64,000 nucleotides of DNA from contig CAWHBY010000004.1 of the NCBI GenBank assembly GCA_963827855.1, forward strand, positions 750,337 through 814,336, written 5' to 3'. The position numbers and the translations under genes were made by a program. Under the pieces are notes generated by a model. That model saw only the letters and a program-made list of their open reading frames with translations, made no database searches and was not told the origin of the DNA. Positions 1 through 8,473 of the stretch are shown here, piece by piece; the stretch's first letter is position 1; each line of letters opens with the position of its first letter. Origin of the DNA: DTPU01 sp963827855. GTDB lineage: Bacteria > Planctomycetota > Phycisphaerae > Sedimentisphaerales > Anaerobacaceae.

Positions 1-1620
1 CCGGAGAGGGCACCTTCACGTACGCCTACGGCACGTCGGTGCCTGTGGTCGCCACGGCAGATCTGCACTATCACTTCGTAAACTGGACGGGCACTGCCGT
101 CACTGCGGGCAAGGTGGCGTCTCCCACTTCTGCCACCACCACGGTGACGATGGATGATAGTTACACCCTCATCGCAAACTTCAGCGCCGACGAGCTGACG
201 TTGACCACCTCCTCCGGGGCTGGCGGCTCAGTGACCACGCCTGGCGAGGGCACCTTCACGTACGCCTACGGCACGTCGGTGCCTGTGGTCGCCACGGCAG
301 ATCTGCACTATCACTTCGTAAACTGGACGGGCACTGCCGTCACTGCGGGCAAGGTGGCGTCTCCCACCTCTGCCACCACCACGGTGACGATGGATGGCAG
401 CTATACCCTCATCGCAAACTTCAGCGCCGACGAGCTGACGTTGACCACGTCCTCCGGTGACGGCGGCTCAGTGACCACGCCTGGCGAGGGCACCTTCACG
501 TACGCCTACGGCACGTCGGTGCCTGTGGTCGCCACGGCAGATCTGCACTATCACTTCGTAAACTGGACGGGCACTGCCGTCACTGCGGGCAAGGTGGCGT
601 CTCCCACCTCTGCCACCACCACGGTGACGATGGATGGCAGCTATACCCTCATCGCAAACTTCAGCGCTGACGAGCTGACGTTGACCACCTCCTCCGGGGC
701 TGGCGGCTCAGTGACCACGCCTGGCGAGGGCACCTTCACGTACGCCTACGGCACGTCGGTGCCTGTGGTCGCCACGGCAGATCTGCACTATCACTTCGTA
801 AACTGGACGGGCACTGCCGTCACTGCGGGCAAGGTGGCGTCTCCCACCTCTGCCACCACCACGGTGACGATGGATGGCAGCTATACCCTCATCGCAAACT
901 TCAGCGCTGACGAGCTGACGTTGACCACGTCCTCCGGTGACGGCGGCTCAGTGACCACGCCTGGCGAGGGCACCTTCACGTACGCCTACGGCACGTCGGT
1001 GCCTGTGGTCGCCACGGCAGATCTGCACTATCACTTCGTAAACTGGACGGGCACTGCCGTCACAGCGGGCAAGGTGGCGTCTCCCACTTCTGCCACCACC
1101 ACGGTGACGATGGATGGCAGCTACACCCTCATCGCAAACTTCAGCGCCGACGAGCTGACGTTGACCACGTCCTCCGGTGACGGCGGCTCAGTGACCACGC
1201 CTGGCGAGGGCACCTTCACGTACGCCTACGGCACGTCGGTGCCTGTGGTCGCCACGGCAGATCTGCACTATCACTTCGTAAACTGGACGGGCACTGCCGT
1301 CACTGCGGGCAAGGTGGCGTCTCCCACCTCTGCCACCACCACGGTGACGATGGATGGCAGCTATACCCTCATTGCGAACTTCAGCGCTGACGAGCTGACG
1401 TTGACCACCTCCTCCGGGGCTGGCGGCTCAGTGACCACGCCCGGCGAGGGCACCTTCACGTACGCCTACGGCACGTCGGTGCCTGTGGTCGCCACGGCAG
1501 ATCTGCACTATCACTTCGTGAACTGGACGGGCACTGCCGTCACAGCGGGCAAGGTGGCGTCTCCCACTTCTGCCACCACCACGGTGACGATGGATGGCAG
1601 CTACACCCTCATCGCGAGCT
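1..1620 (+). repeat. Tandem array of seven 240-bp coding repeats
   Basis: Units begin at 1, 241, 481, 721, 961, 1201 and 1441 and are almost identical. At the unit junction there are two alleles, encoding SSGAGGS or SSGDGGS, in the order A, D, A, D, D, A. This suggests past duplication of 480-bp dimers. The first unit's opening bases differ slightly from the rest, so a different unit probably precedes the window. Confidence 0.95.
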
Positions 1621-3098
1621 TCGCTCCGGACACCTACACTCTGATCGTTAATGCCACGCACGGTTGCGTGACCCGGAACCCTGACAAGCCCTCCTACGTC
1701 CACGGCGAGACGGTCCTCCTACAGGCCACGCCTGACCTGAACTACGATTTCAAGGGCTGGTCTGGAGACGCAAGCGGCGTGGCCAACCCCATCGTCGTCA
1801 CCATGGACAGCAACAAGAGCGTCACTGCCGTGTTCGCACTGTGTACCGCAATCCTGAACCTCTCCTCCACGGCGGGCGGCAATGTCACGGCCCCCGGAGA
1901 GGGCACGTTTGAGTATACCCGCGGCGACCAGGTCATGCTCGAGGCCACGGCCGATCTGGGCTTCGTGTTCGTGCATTGGCGGGGCAACCTGTCTTCGGAC
2001 AAGACTCCGTATCTGCTCACCATGGATGGCGACTACACGATCAGGGCAGTCTTTGAGAGCACGTCGGACATCCTTTACGTCGACGACGATGCGCCGGCCG
2101 ATCCGGGCCCCTGCGATATGAACGTCAGCGATCCACACGAGGCCGGGACCTGCGATCACCCCTTCGACAGCATTCAGGAGGCCATTGAAGTCGCCAAGGA
2201 AGGGGCCAGGATCGTGATCCGGTCCGGCACGTACTGGGAGATCATCGACCTTCTCGGCAAGGGCCTCACGCTGGATGGCCTCACGCCGAACGGTCTCAGT
2301 TGTGGTGACGCAGGTTGCGCTCCCCTGCCGGTGATCAACGGCCTTGGAAAAGGCACGGTCGTCACCTGCAATGAGGACGAGTGCAGCGATGTGAAGAACC
2401 CGCACGTCTTGTTCCGTGGCCTGGTGATTACTGGCGGTCAGGGCCGGGTGGCAGGCGGCGTCGTGGGCAGGGACAGCAGCCCCAGCTTCGAGAACTGCCT
2501 GATCGTCGGCAACCGCGCGACGGATCCGAACGACTCGGGCTATATCGGGTCTGGCAGCCAGGGCTGTGTGAACGGCGGGGCCTGCTACTTCCAGGACTGC
2601 AACGTCGTGTTCGCCAACTGTACCCTCTCCGGCAACTACGGCGTCGCGGGCGGCCCGGTGATGGGCTTCAAGAACTGCGGTGTCACGATCATGGACGGGA
2701 TTGTCTGGGACAACGGTCCCATCGCCATGGTGGCGGAGGGGCCCGAACAGCCAGTGGTGACCCATACCGACTTCAGCGGCGGCATCCTCGGCGTGGCCAA
2801 CGTGAACGTGAATCCGCTGTTTGCCATGCCGGGCTACTGGGCCGATCCGATGGACCTGTCCCTTAGGCTCGACGGTACGGACCGGAGGGCCGTGTGGGTG
2901 CCCGGAGACTATCACGTCCAGTCCCAGGTTGGGCGTTGGAGCACTGTCCAGGGTTGGGTCAAGGATCAGGCCACCAGCCCTTGTATCGACGCAGGCAACC
3001 CGACGGTGTCCGCCGCACGGGAACCTCAGCCCAACGGTGGCCGAATCAATCTCGGCACCTACGGCGGAACGTGCCAGGCGAGCATGTCGGTCAAATAA
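3..3098 (+). CDS. Secreted repeat protein with InlB-type B-repeats and C-terminal beta-helix (5' partial)
   Basis: The frame is open from the window's left edge, so the N-terminus and signal peptide lie outside. Seven near-identical 80-residue units come first, each with an NWTGT core and ending in a TMDGSYTLIANF-like strand. This fits the divergent InlB B-repeat / bacterial-repeat family (beta-grasp-like adhesin spacers). Two diverged copies follow (about 1620-2070). Next is a hinge starting YVDDDAPADPG and a pectate-lyase-like right-handed beta-helix (about 2070-2850) with repeated NC and GG turns, including NCLIVGNRA and NCTLSGNYG. Many planctomycete cell-surface proteins share this plan. 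It ends with a Gly/Cys-containing tail and no anchor that I recognise. The role is probably surface attachment or polysaccharide binding (inference). A terminator hairpin follows at 3125. Confidence 0.85.
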   Translation, partial: GEGTFTYAYGTSVPVVATADLHYHFVNWTGTAVTAGKVASPTSATTTVTMDDSYTLIANFSADELTLTTSSGAGGSVTTPGEGTFTYAYGTSVPVVATADLHYHFVNWTGTAVTAGKVASPTSATTTVTMDGSYTLIANFSADELTLTTSSGDGGSVTTPGEGTFTYAYGTSVPVVATADLHYHFVNWTGTAVTAGKVASPTSATTTVTMDGSYTLIANFSADELTLTTSSGAGGSVTTPGEGTFTYAYGTSVPVVATADLHYHFVNWTGTAVTAGKVASPTSATTTVTMDGSYTLIANFSADELTLTTSSGDGGSVTTPGEGTFTYAYGTSVPVVATADLHYHFVNWTGTAVTAGKVASPTSATTTVTMDGSYTLIANFSADELTLTTSSGDGGSVTTPGEGTFTYAYGTSVPVVATADLHYHFVNWTGTAVTAGKVASPTSATTTVTMDGSYTLIANFSADELTLTTSSGAGGSVTTPGEGTFTYAYGTSVPVVATADLHYHFVNWTGTAVTAGKVASPTSATTTVTMDGSYTLIASFAPDTYTLIVNATHGCVTRNPDKPSYVHGETVLLQATPDLNYDFKGWSGDASGVANPIVVTMDSNKSVTAVFALCTAILNLSSTAGGNVTAPGEGTFEYTRGDQVMLEATADLGFVFVHWRGNLSSDKTPYLLTMDGDYTIRAVFESTSDILYVDDDAPADPGPCDMNVSDPHEAGTCDHPFDSIQEAIEVAKEGARIVIRSGTYWEIIDLLGKGLTLDGLTPNGLSCGDAGCAPLPVINGLGKGTVVTCNEDECSDVKNPHVLFRGLVITGGQGRVAGGVVGRDSSPSFENCLIVGNRATDPNDSGYIGSGSQGCVNGGACYFQDCNVVFANCTLSGNYGVAGGPVMGFKNCGVTIMDGIVWDNGPIAMVAEGPEQPVVTHTDFSGGILGVANVNVNPLFAMPGYWADPMDLSLRLDGTDRRAVWVPGDYHVQSQVGRWSTVQGWVKDQATSPCIDAGNPTVSAAREPQPNGGRINLGTYGGTCQASMSVK

Positions 3099-3124
3099 GC
3101 GGCTGTGATGGAAGATCGAGCAGA

Positions 3125-3158
3125 AGGGGCCTGTGCCAAGGCATGGGCCCCTCTTTCT
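3125..3158. terminator. Bidirectional terminator hairpin
   Basis: AGGGGCC at 3125-3131 pairs with GGCCCCT at 3146-3152, and an inner GCC/GGC pair closes the loop. A CTTTCT tract follows on the plus strand. It lies between two convergent genes and could stop transcription from both sides. Confidence 0.7.
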
Positions 3159-3166
3159 ATGGCCGC

Positions 3167-3934
3167 TTACGACGGCAGTCCTATGACCCCCACGAACCTC
3201 CCCGCATCTCCGCCTTCGCGGCGGTGGCTGGGGAACAGGTCGTTGCGGCAGAGGGTGCAGACCCCTGCCACGTGGATGCTGTCGCGGTGCAGGCCCGCCC
3301 TGCAGAGCGCGTCCACGTTGGCGGCCCACAGGTCGAAGTGGTCCTTGGCTGGGCCGGGTATGAAGAAGGCCTCTGCGTGGCCGCCGATGCCGTTGACCGC
3401 TTCTTGACGGACCTCTGGCCCCACCTCATAGCACTCGGGCCCGGCAGACGGGCATATGCAGGCAACAAGGTCCTGGGCACTGCATCCGAGCGATTCCATG
3501 CGTCCGACCAGGCTCGGGACGATGCCACCTGTGGTCGCACGCCAGGAGGCATGGGCAAAGCCCACGGCCCGACGGCCCCTGTCTGCTACGAGGATGATTG
3601 GACAGTCGCCGCTCTTTCCCATCAGTCCCACGCCAGGCCGGTCTGTGCAGAGGCCGTCTGCCTGGCCGACGTCTCCGGTGCCCTTGCAGACCAGGGCGAC
3701 ATTCCCGTGGACCTGCTTGAGAAACGCCATGCTGTGCAGGCCAAGGATCGGCGAGATCAGATCTCCAGCCTCGGCTGTGGCGTGGCGGACTTGGTTGACG
3801 TCAGGCCCCTGCCGCGTGGTCACCAGGTGGGGTATGCCGATCCGCTCCAGTGCCGCGAATCTGCCCGCAAGCCAGCCATTGTCCAGGCGCTCAAGCCGAA
3901 AGCACGGCCAGGGACTGGATGGGTCAGCGGCCAC
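3167..3934 (-). CDS. pgeF: YfiH/LACC1-type multicopper-fold protein (peptidoglycan editing factor family)
   Basis: The 255-residue protein matches the YfiH/YlmD laccase-domain family. It has the QVHG histidine, the GDCP cysteine, the HASW histidine (usually HAGW) and the PSAGPECYEVGPEV block, and it ends with SHRREGGDAGR. Members act as purine nucleoside phosphorylases/deaminases or remove wrongly built muropeptides. A longer frame starts at 4021, but the extra 29 codons show no homology. The GTG at 3934 has GGAGG seven bases upstream and overlaps the stop of the upstream activator gene by 11 bases, so I choose it. It is probably translated with that gene. Confidence 0.82.
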   Translation of the reverse strand: MAADPSSPWPCFRLERLDNGWLAGRFAALERIGIPHLVTTRQGPDVNQVRHATAEAGDLISPILGLHSMAFLKQVHGNVALVCKGTGDVGQADGLCTDRPGVGLMGKSGDCPIILVADRGRRAVGFAHASWRATTGGIVPSLVGRMESLGCSAQDLVACICPSAGPECYEVGPEVRQEAVNGIGGHAEAFFIPGPAKDHFDLWAANVDALCRAGLHRDSIHVAGVCTLCRNDLFPSHRREGGDAGRFVGVIGLPS

Positions 3935-5585
3935 CTGCAGGCCTCCGGCCGTTGCCCGCCGAGTCGCTTCCCGAGGGGAAGGACATGGCGTCTGCGTAGA
4001 TCTGCTCGAACTCCGGGTCAAGGGCGATCTCCACGTGGTCGATGGAACGGGCCAGCCTCCCTGCAGCCGCGCGGCAGTGTCTGTTGATCAGGATCATCTC
4101 AGCGCCCGCACAGGCGGCATTGCCTATGGAGACCACGTGATCCAGAGGCAGTCCGGGCAGCAGGCCGATCCGGATTGCGCCCTGCGGCCGGATGGTGTTC
4201 CCGAAGGCCCCTGCCATCAGGACGCGGCCGACGTCACCGACCGTGAGGTGGGTTCTGGCCAGCAGGATCTCGATGCCGCTGCGGATCGCGGCCTTGGCCA
4301 GTTGCACCTGCCGGATGTCTGCCTGGGTCAGGACCACTGCCGGGCTGCCTGTCTCTGGCTCAAAGGCCAGGCAGAAGGCGGGCGACCCCTCCACCTCCAA
4401 GACCCTGGACTCGATGGCAGCCGCCAGCCCCGGCGGACACCGCCCCGGCCCTGCCATCCTGCCGCTGGCGTCCAGCACGCCCAGATCCAGCATCACTGCC
4501 ACTGCATCCACCAGGCCACTGCCGCAAATCGACCGAGGCGATGCCCCGCCTATGACGCCGATCTCGAGGTCTCCGGCCGACAGATCGACCCGCTCTATGG
4601 CGCCGACCACTGCGCGGCTTCCCTGCGTGATCCTGGCGCCCTCAAAGGCCGGCCCTGCAGCGCAGCTCGTGGCAGAGACCTTGCCCTTGGCCTCCAGCAG
4701 CAGCTCGCCATTGGTCCCTATGTCCAGGACCAAGGTTGTCGCGCCCAGGTTGCCGACGTCTGCGGCGATGGCTACGGCGGTCGTGTCAGAACCCAAGAAG
4801 CCTGCGATGTTCTCGACAGTGTGGACGACGCCCGCAGGGTAGATTCGGATGCCCAGCCTGGCTGCCTGCACGTCGTGACTGTCGAGTGAGTACGCGGCAT
4901 AGGGCGCCTGGCCCAATTGCTGGACCGGAAGGCCGAGCAGCAGGTGGTTCATGGTGGTGTTGCCCACTGCACAGACCTGAACGATCCGACTGCTGTCGAC
5001 GCCCGCCTGCCTGCAGAGGTCGACCAACAGGCCGTTGATCGCCTCGACGATCAACTGCTGGAGCTCTGCGAGGCCGCACTCGGAGCTCGCGTAGCTGATC
5101 CGGCTGATGACGTCGTGACCATGGCGGGCCTGGGGGTTGACCGTGGCGCTGGTGGCAGCGAGACCACCCGTGGCCAGGTCCAGGAGCTTGGCGACGACCG
5201 TGGTCGTGCCGATGTCGCAGGCCACGCCGTACAGGGGGCCTGTCAGGCCCTCCGGACTGATCTCGGGGCAGACCTCCACTGGTCTGGTAGTCGCTGAAAC
5301 CAGGATCTGATGGTGGTGGGCCTCACTGGCCGGCTGGACGTGGACCTCAACGTCGCTCTCAACGATGAACTCACAGGCCAAGACGGGCTGCCGGCTGGAG
5401 CCAATGAGTACCCGGCACTTCCGGCACGTGCCTTGGCCTCCACAGGCCGTGTCAAGGCTGACCCCCGCCAAACCGGCAGCCTCAAGGAGCGTGGTGCCCT
5501 TCAGGACGGACTGACGCCGCCCTGCCGGCTGGAACGATACGGTGCAGTAGCTCATTGACTCCAATACGCCCGGCGAGCGCAGCAT
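3924..5585 (-). CDS. Corrinoid-protein reductive activator (2Fe-2S ferredoxin + ASKHA ATPase, DUF4445)
   Basis: This 553-residue protein has an N-terminal plant-type ferredoxin cluster site (C48, C54, C57 and C71, in ACGGQGTCRKC and VLACEF). A linker follows, then a large ASKHA-fold ATPase with phosphate loops ACDIGTTTV and VLDIGTNGE and the ICGSGLVDA block. This layout is that of RACo/RamA proteins, which use ATP to reduce Co(II) in corrinoid proteins back to active Co(I). A possible partner, a corrinoid protein, is encoded at 22730-23356. An ATG at 5555 (residue 11) starts closer to the domain and may be the real start. The gene lies downstream of the 27-residue basic-protein gene and overlaps the YfiH gene. 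Confidence 0.85.
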   Translation of the reverse strand: MLRSPGVLESMSYCTVSFQPAGRRQSVLKGTTLLEAAGLAGVSLDTACGGQGTCRKCRVLIGSSRQPVLACEFIVESDVEVHVQPASEAHHHQILVSATTRPVEVCPEISPEGLTGPLYGVACDIGTTTVVAKLLDLATGGLAATSATVNPQARHGHDVISRISYASSECGLAELQQLIVEAINGLLVDLCRQAGVDSSRIVQVCAVGNTTMNHLLLGLPVQQLGQAPYAAYSLDSHDVQAARLGIRIYPAGVVHTVENIAGFLGSDTTAVAIAADVGNLGATTLVLDIGTNGELLLEAKGKVSATSCAAGPAFEGARITQGSRAVVGAIERVDLSAGDLEIGVIGGASPRSICGSGLVDAVAVMLDLGVLDASGRMAGPGRCPPGLAAAIESRVLEVEGSPAFCLAFEPETGSPAVVLTQADIRQVQLAKAAIRSGIEILLARTHLTVGDVGRVLMAGAFGNTIRPQGAIRIGLLPGLPLDHVVSIGNAACAGAEMILINRHCRAAAGRLARSIDHVEIALDPEFEQIYADAMSFPSGSDSAGNGRRPAGGR

Positions 5586-5615
5586 CTCGCCAGGGTTGAC
5601 CTTCCGATCAGCCTA

Positions 5616-5699
5616 CTAGTTGCTGATCTTGTGTCTGATCTTCCACTTGGTGTGCCGCTTCTTGCTGCCGATTTTACGCCTGCGCCTGGGTTTTGCCAT
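5616..5699 (-). CDS. 27-residue highly basic protein, possibly ribosome-associated
   Basis: An ATG at 5699 with AGGAG six bases upstream opens a 27-codon frame closed by two stop codons. The product starts MAKPRRRRKIGSKKRH and has 13 Lys/Arg and two His in 27 residues. The composition and the KRR-K-I-x-x-K-K-R-H-x-K pattern resemble tiny ribosomal proteins, especially the AURKAIP1/COX24 (mS38-like) or bTHX type, but this is resemblance by eye only. A perfect TATAAT lies upstream at 5757-5762 (minus). The strong ribosome site and promoter make it a real gene even though automatic callers may miss it. Confidence 0.65.
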   Translation of the reverse strand: MAKPRRRRKIGSKKRHTKWKIRHKISN

Positions 5700-5731
5700 C
5701 TACATCTCCTGTTTGTCGGCCAAGAACTTAA

Positions 5732-5764
5732 TTGCATTCGGTCGGTAGAGTTGCGTATTATAGT
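5732..5764. promoter_or_regulatory. Overlapping divergent promoters
   Basis: On the minus strand, 5757-5762 reads TATAAT and would serve the 27-residue gene. On the plus strand, TTGCAT at 5732-5737 is 18 bases from TATTAT at 5756-5761 and would serve the gene at 5823. The two -10 boxes overlap, so the directions may exclude each other. Confidence 0.55.
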
Positions 5765-5822
5765 TGGGTGATCCGCGAAATGGAAGCAAAAACACGGCTC
5801 CAGTCACGGTCAAGGAGGTGAT

Positions 5823-6140
5823 ATGATCCAGTGCAAAGACTGCGAGTTCTGCCAGATCGGGCCCGACAACCACAAGACGTTCACGTGCGACCCCTTTAGT
5901 ACCATCAAGGAGCCGGAATGCCTCGCCAAGTGGCAGTTGATCCGCCTGGATATGCTTGTGGCGAGCCACCAAGGCCTGGTCCGCTGGTATGGGAGGCTGG
6001 CACCCCTTCAGGACAAGATCTTCAAGTTCATGAAACGCGAACTGGATGACATGGAGCAGACGGACTCTTGGAAGCTCGACACAGAAACAGACCCGGATCT
6101 CTTCGACAAAGGCGACCGGGACGACACCGAAAAACTGTAG
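5823..6140 (+). CDS. Small conserved-looking Cys-rich protein of unknown function
   Basis: The 105-residue product starts MIQCKDCEFCQIGPD. Cysteines at 4, 7 and 10, with further ones near 22 and 33, could bind zinc or an iron-sulfur centre. The rest is hydrophilic, with an amphipathic helix (about 55-80) and an acidic tail. A near-perfect AAGGAGG lies 4-5 bases before the ATG, so high translation is expected. It is about 80 bp ahead of recR and reads the same way. I do not recognise a family. Confidence 0.75.
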   Translation: MIQCKDCEFCQIGPDNHKTFTCDPFSTIKEPECLAKWQLIRLDMLVASHQGLVRWYGRLAPLQDKIFKFMKRELDDMEQTDSWKLDTETDPDLFDKGDRDDTEKL

Positions 6141-6218
6141 AACCCGCAGATCCTCCCCGATTGGCTGGCACGGCGGCCGGTCGCCGTGGAGGGCGCTGCC
6201 TTGCGATGATGGTACCCC

Positions 6219-6824
6219 ATGGACAACATTTACACAGAGAGCGTCAACCGGTTGATTGAGGAGTTCACCAAGCTGCCCGGCGTGGGCACCAAGAGCGCGG
6301 AGCGTATGGCCTTCCATGTCCTCCACTGTCCGGCGTCCGAGGCCCTGCCTCTGGCCGACGCCATCAGGGCGGTCAAGGAGAACGTGCGGCAGTGCCTGTC
6401 CTGCTGCAACCTCTCGGAAGAGGACCTGTGCCCGATCTGCTCTGACCCACGGCGAGACCAGGGCATCATCTGTGTGGTCGAGCAGCCCAAGGACCTAGTC
6501 AACCTGGAGAAGACCGGCATCTGCAAGTGGGTCTACCACGTCCTGGGCGGCCACATTGCACCCCTGGATGGCGTAGAGCCGTCTGACCTGACCATCGACA
6601 GGCTGGTGCAGCGGGTACGGACAGCCAAGGCCCGCGAGATCGTCATGGCCACCAACCCCACGATGGAGGGCGATGGGACGTCGCTCTACATCGCCTCCCT
6701 GCTGCGGGATCAGCCCGTCAAGATCACCCGGCTGGCCAGGGGACTGCCCTCGGGCAGCACCCTGGAGTTTGCCAGCGGCAAGGTCCTGACGGACGCGATC
6801 CTGGGCCGCCAGAGCCTGGACTGA
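6219..6824 (+). CDS. recR: Recombination mediator RecR
   Basis: The 201-residue protein has the full RecR layout. A helix-hairpin-helix (KLPGVGTKSAERMAF, residues 18-32) is followed by a zinc finger (C59, C62, C71, C74), then a Toprim domain (IICVVEQPKDL) and the C-terminal MATNPTMEGDGTSLYI and RLARGLPSGSTLEF blocks. RecR works with RecO/RecF to load RecA on gapped DNA. Its length equals the family norm. dnaX and the ybaB gene, common partners, are not next to it. Confidence 0.97.
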   Translation: MDNIYTESVNRLIEEFTKLPGVGTKSAERMAFHVLHCPASEALPLADAIRAVKENVRQCLSCCNLSEEDLCPICSDPRRDQGIICVVEQPKDLVNLEKTGICKWVYHVLGGHIAPLDGVEPSDLTIDRLVQRVRTAKAREIVMATNPTMEGDGTSLYIASLLRDQPVKITRLARGLPSGSTLEFASGKVLTDAILGRQSLD

Positions 6825-6906
6825 ATTGACTATCCCTGCTGGGGATGCTAACCTATAACCTCTGTTTGTCCCATCATTACGTGACGCTGAGCGTGGAGGT
6901 GCAGGC

Positions 6907-8415
6907 ATGATCGATCTGAGAAGGCTGGAAGTGTGGTTCGTGACAGGCAGCCAAGGCCTATACGGCGAGGCCACCTTGAGACAGGTGGCCGAGGACTCCA
7001 GGAAGATCGTGCAAGGGTTCTCCAAATCGGACCTGATCCCCATCCGCGTGGTGTTCAAGCCCGTGATGACCACGCCAGAGGCGATCACCGGCCTGTTCCA
7101 GCAGGCCAACACAGCCCCGAACTGCATCGGTCTGATCACCTGGATGCACACCTTCTCTCCCTCCAAGATGTGGATCGCAGGGTTCAATGCCCTGAGAAAG
7201 CCCTTCGTCCACCTGCACACCCAGTTCAATCAGGACCTGCCGTGGTCCACGATCGACATGAACTTCATGAACCTCAACCAGTCTGCGCATGGCGACCGCG
7301 AGCACGGCTTCATCTGCACGCGTCTTCGCAAGAACCGCAAGGTCATCGTCGGCCACTGGCAGGACCCCGAGGTCCAGGGCCAACTGGCCGTCTGGATGCG
7401 GGCTGCCGCAGCCTGGCACGACATGCAGGGCGCGAAGGTCGCCCGGTTCGGTGACAATATGCGGGAGGTGGCAGTCACCGAGGGCGACAAGGTCGAGGCC
7501 CAGATCCGGCTGGGCTACGACGTCTACGGCTACGGCGTGGGTGACCTGGTGGCCCACGTCAAGGAGGTCACGGAGCGGCAGGTCAACCAGCTTGTGGCCG
7601 AGTACGACCAGCAGTACGAGGTGGCTGCCCCCCTCCAGAAGAACGGCCGCAAACGGGCCTCCCTCAAGGAGGCGGCGAGGATCGAGCTGGGCATGCGGTC
7701 CTTCCTGGAGACTGGCGGCTTCAAGGCCTTCACGACCACCTTCGAGGACCTACATGGTTTGGCACAGCTTCCGGGACTGGCCGCTCAGCGGCTGATGGCT
7801 TCAGGATACGGCTTCGGAGCGGAGGGAGACTGGAAGACAGCGGCCCTGGTGCGGGCCATGAAAGTCATGGCCGCAGGCCTGGCTGGCGGCACCACCTTCA
7901 TGGAGGACTACACCTATCACCTCGACCCGGGTGACATGAAGGTCCTGGGCGCCCACATGCTTGAGGTCTGCCAATCCGTTGCGCAGGGCAGGCCCTCTCT
8001 CGAAATCCATCCGCTGGGGATCGGTGGAAAGGCTGACCCCTGCAGGCTGGTGTTCAACACGCCGGTCGGCGACGGGATCAATGCCTCGCTGATCGACCTG
8101 GGCAACCGGTTCCGCTTGATCGTCAATCCCGTGGACGTCACAGAGCCCAACGAGCCCCTTCCCCATCTGCCTGTGGCCCGTGTGGTCTGGACGCCAAGAC
8201 CCGATCTCAAGGTCGGTGCTGCGGCCTGGATCCTGGCGGGCGGCGCGCATCACACGGGGTTCAGCATGGCCATCTGCGCAGACCACCTCGAGGATTTCGC
8301 GGACATGGCCGGCATCGAGTGCGTCCACATCGACGACGAGACGCGGCTCCGCCAATTCAAGAACGAGCTCCGCTGGAACGAGGTGTACTACCTGCTGGGC
8401 AAGGCGCTGCAGTAG
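6907..8415 (+). CDS. araA: L-arabinose isomerase
   Basis: The 502-residue protein converts L-arabinose to L-ribulose in the cytoplasm and needs Mn2+. It shows the typical EVWFVTGSQGLYG start and the metal-site residues known from E. coli AraA: Glu in GFGAEGDWK, Glu in TTFMEDYTYH, His in AHMLEVC and His in GGAHHTGFSMA. GGAGG lies eight bases ahead of the ATG. No araB, araD or arabinose regulator is adjacent, so it stands alone here. It may serve breakdown of plant or algal polysaccharide. Confidence 0.96.
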   Translation: MIDLRRLEVWFVTGSQGLYGEATLRQVAEDSRKIVQGFSKSDLIPIRVVFKPVMTTPEAITGLFQQANTAPNCIGLITWMHTFSPSKMWIAGFNALRKPFVHLHTQFNQDLPWSTIDMNFMNLNQSAHGDREHGFICTRLRKNRKVIVGHWQDPEVQGQLAVWMRAAAAWHDMQGAKVARFGDNMREVAVTEGDKVEAQIRLGYDVYGYGVGDLVAHVKEVTERQVNQLVAEYDQQYEVAAPLQKNGRKRASLKEAARIELGMRSFLETGGFKAFTTTFEDLHGLAQLPGLAAQRLMASGYGFGAEGDWKTAALVRAMKVMAAGLAGGTTFMEDYTYHLDPGDMKVLGAHMLEVCQSVAQGRPSLEIHPLGIGGKADPCRLVFNTPVGDGINASLIDLGNRFRLIVNPVDVTEPNEPLPHLPVARVVWTPRPDLKVGAAAWILAGGAHHTGFSMAICADHLEDFADMAGIECVHIDDETRLRQFKNELRWNEVYYLLGKALQ

Positions 8416-8473
8416 CAGGCTATCAGCGATCAGCCGGAAGAGGCCATGGCGAGGTCTCCTCCGCCGGGCCAGA

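Noticed and set aside
1719..3329. A 536-codon open frame on the minus strand
   Set aside because: It is antisense to the repeat/beta-helix gene, its residues are His/Arg/Gly-rich with no family motif, and the plus frame is clearly coding.
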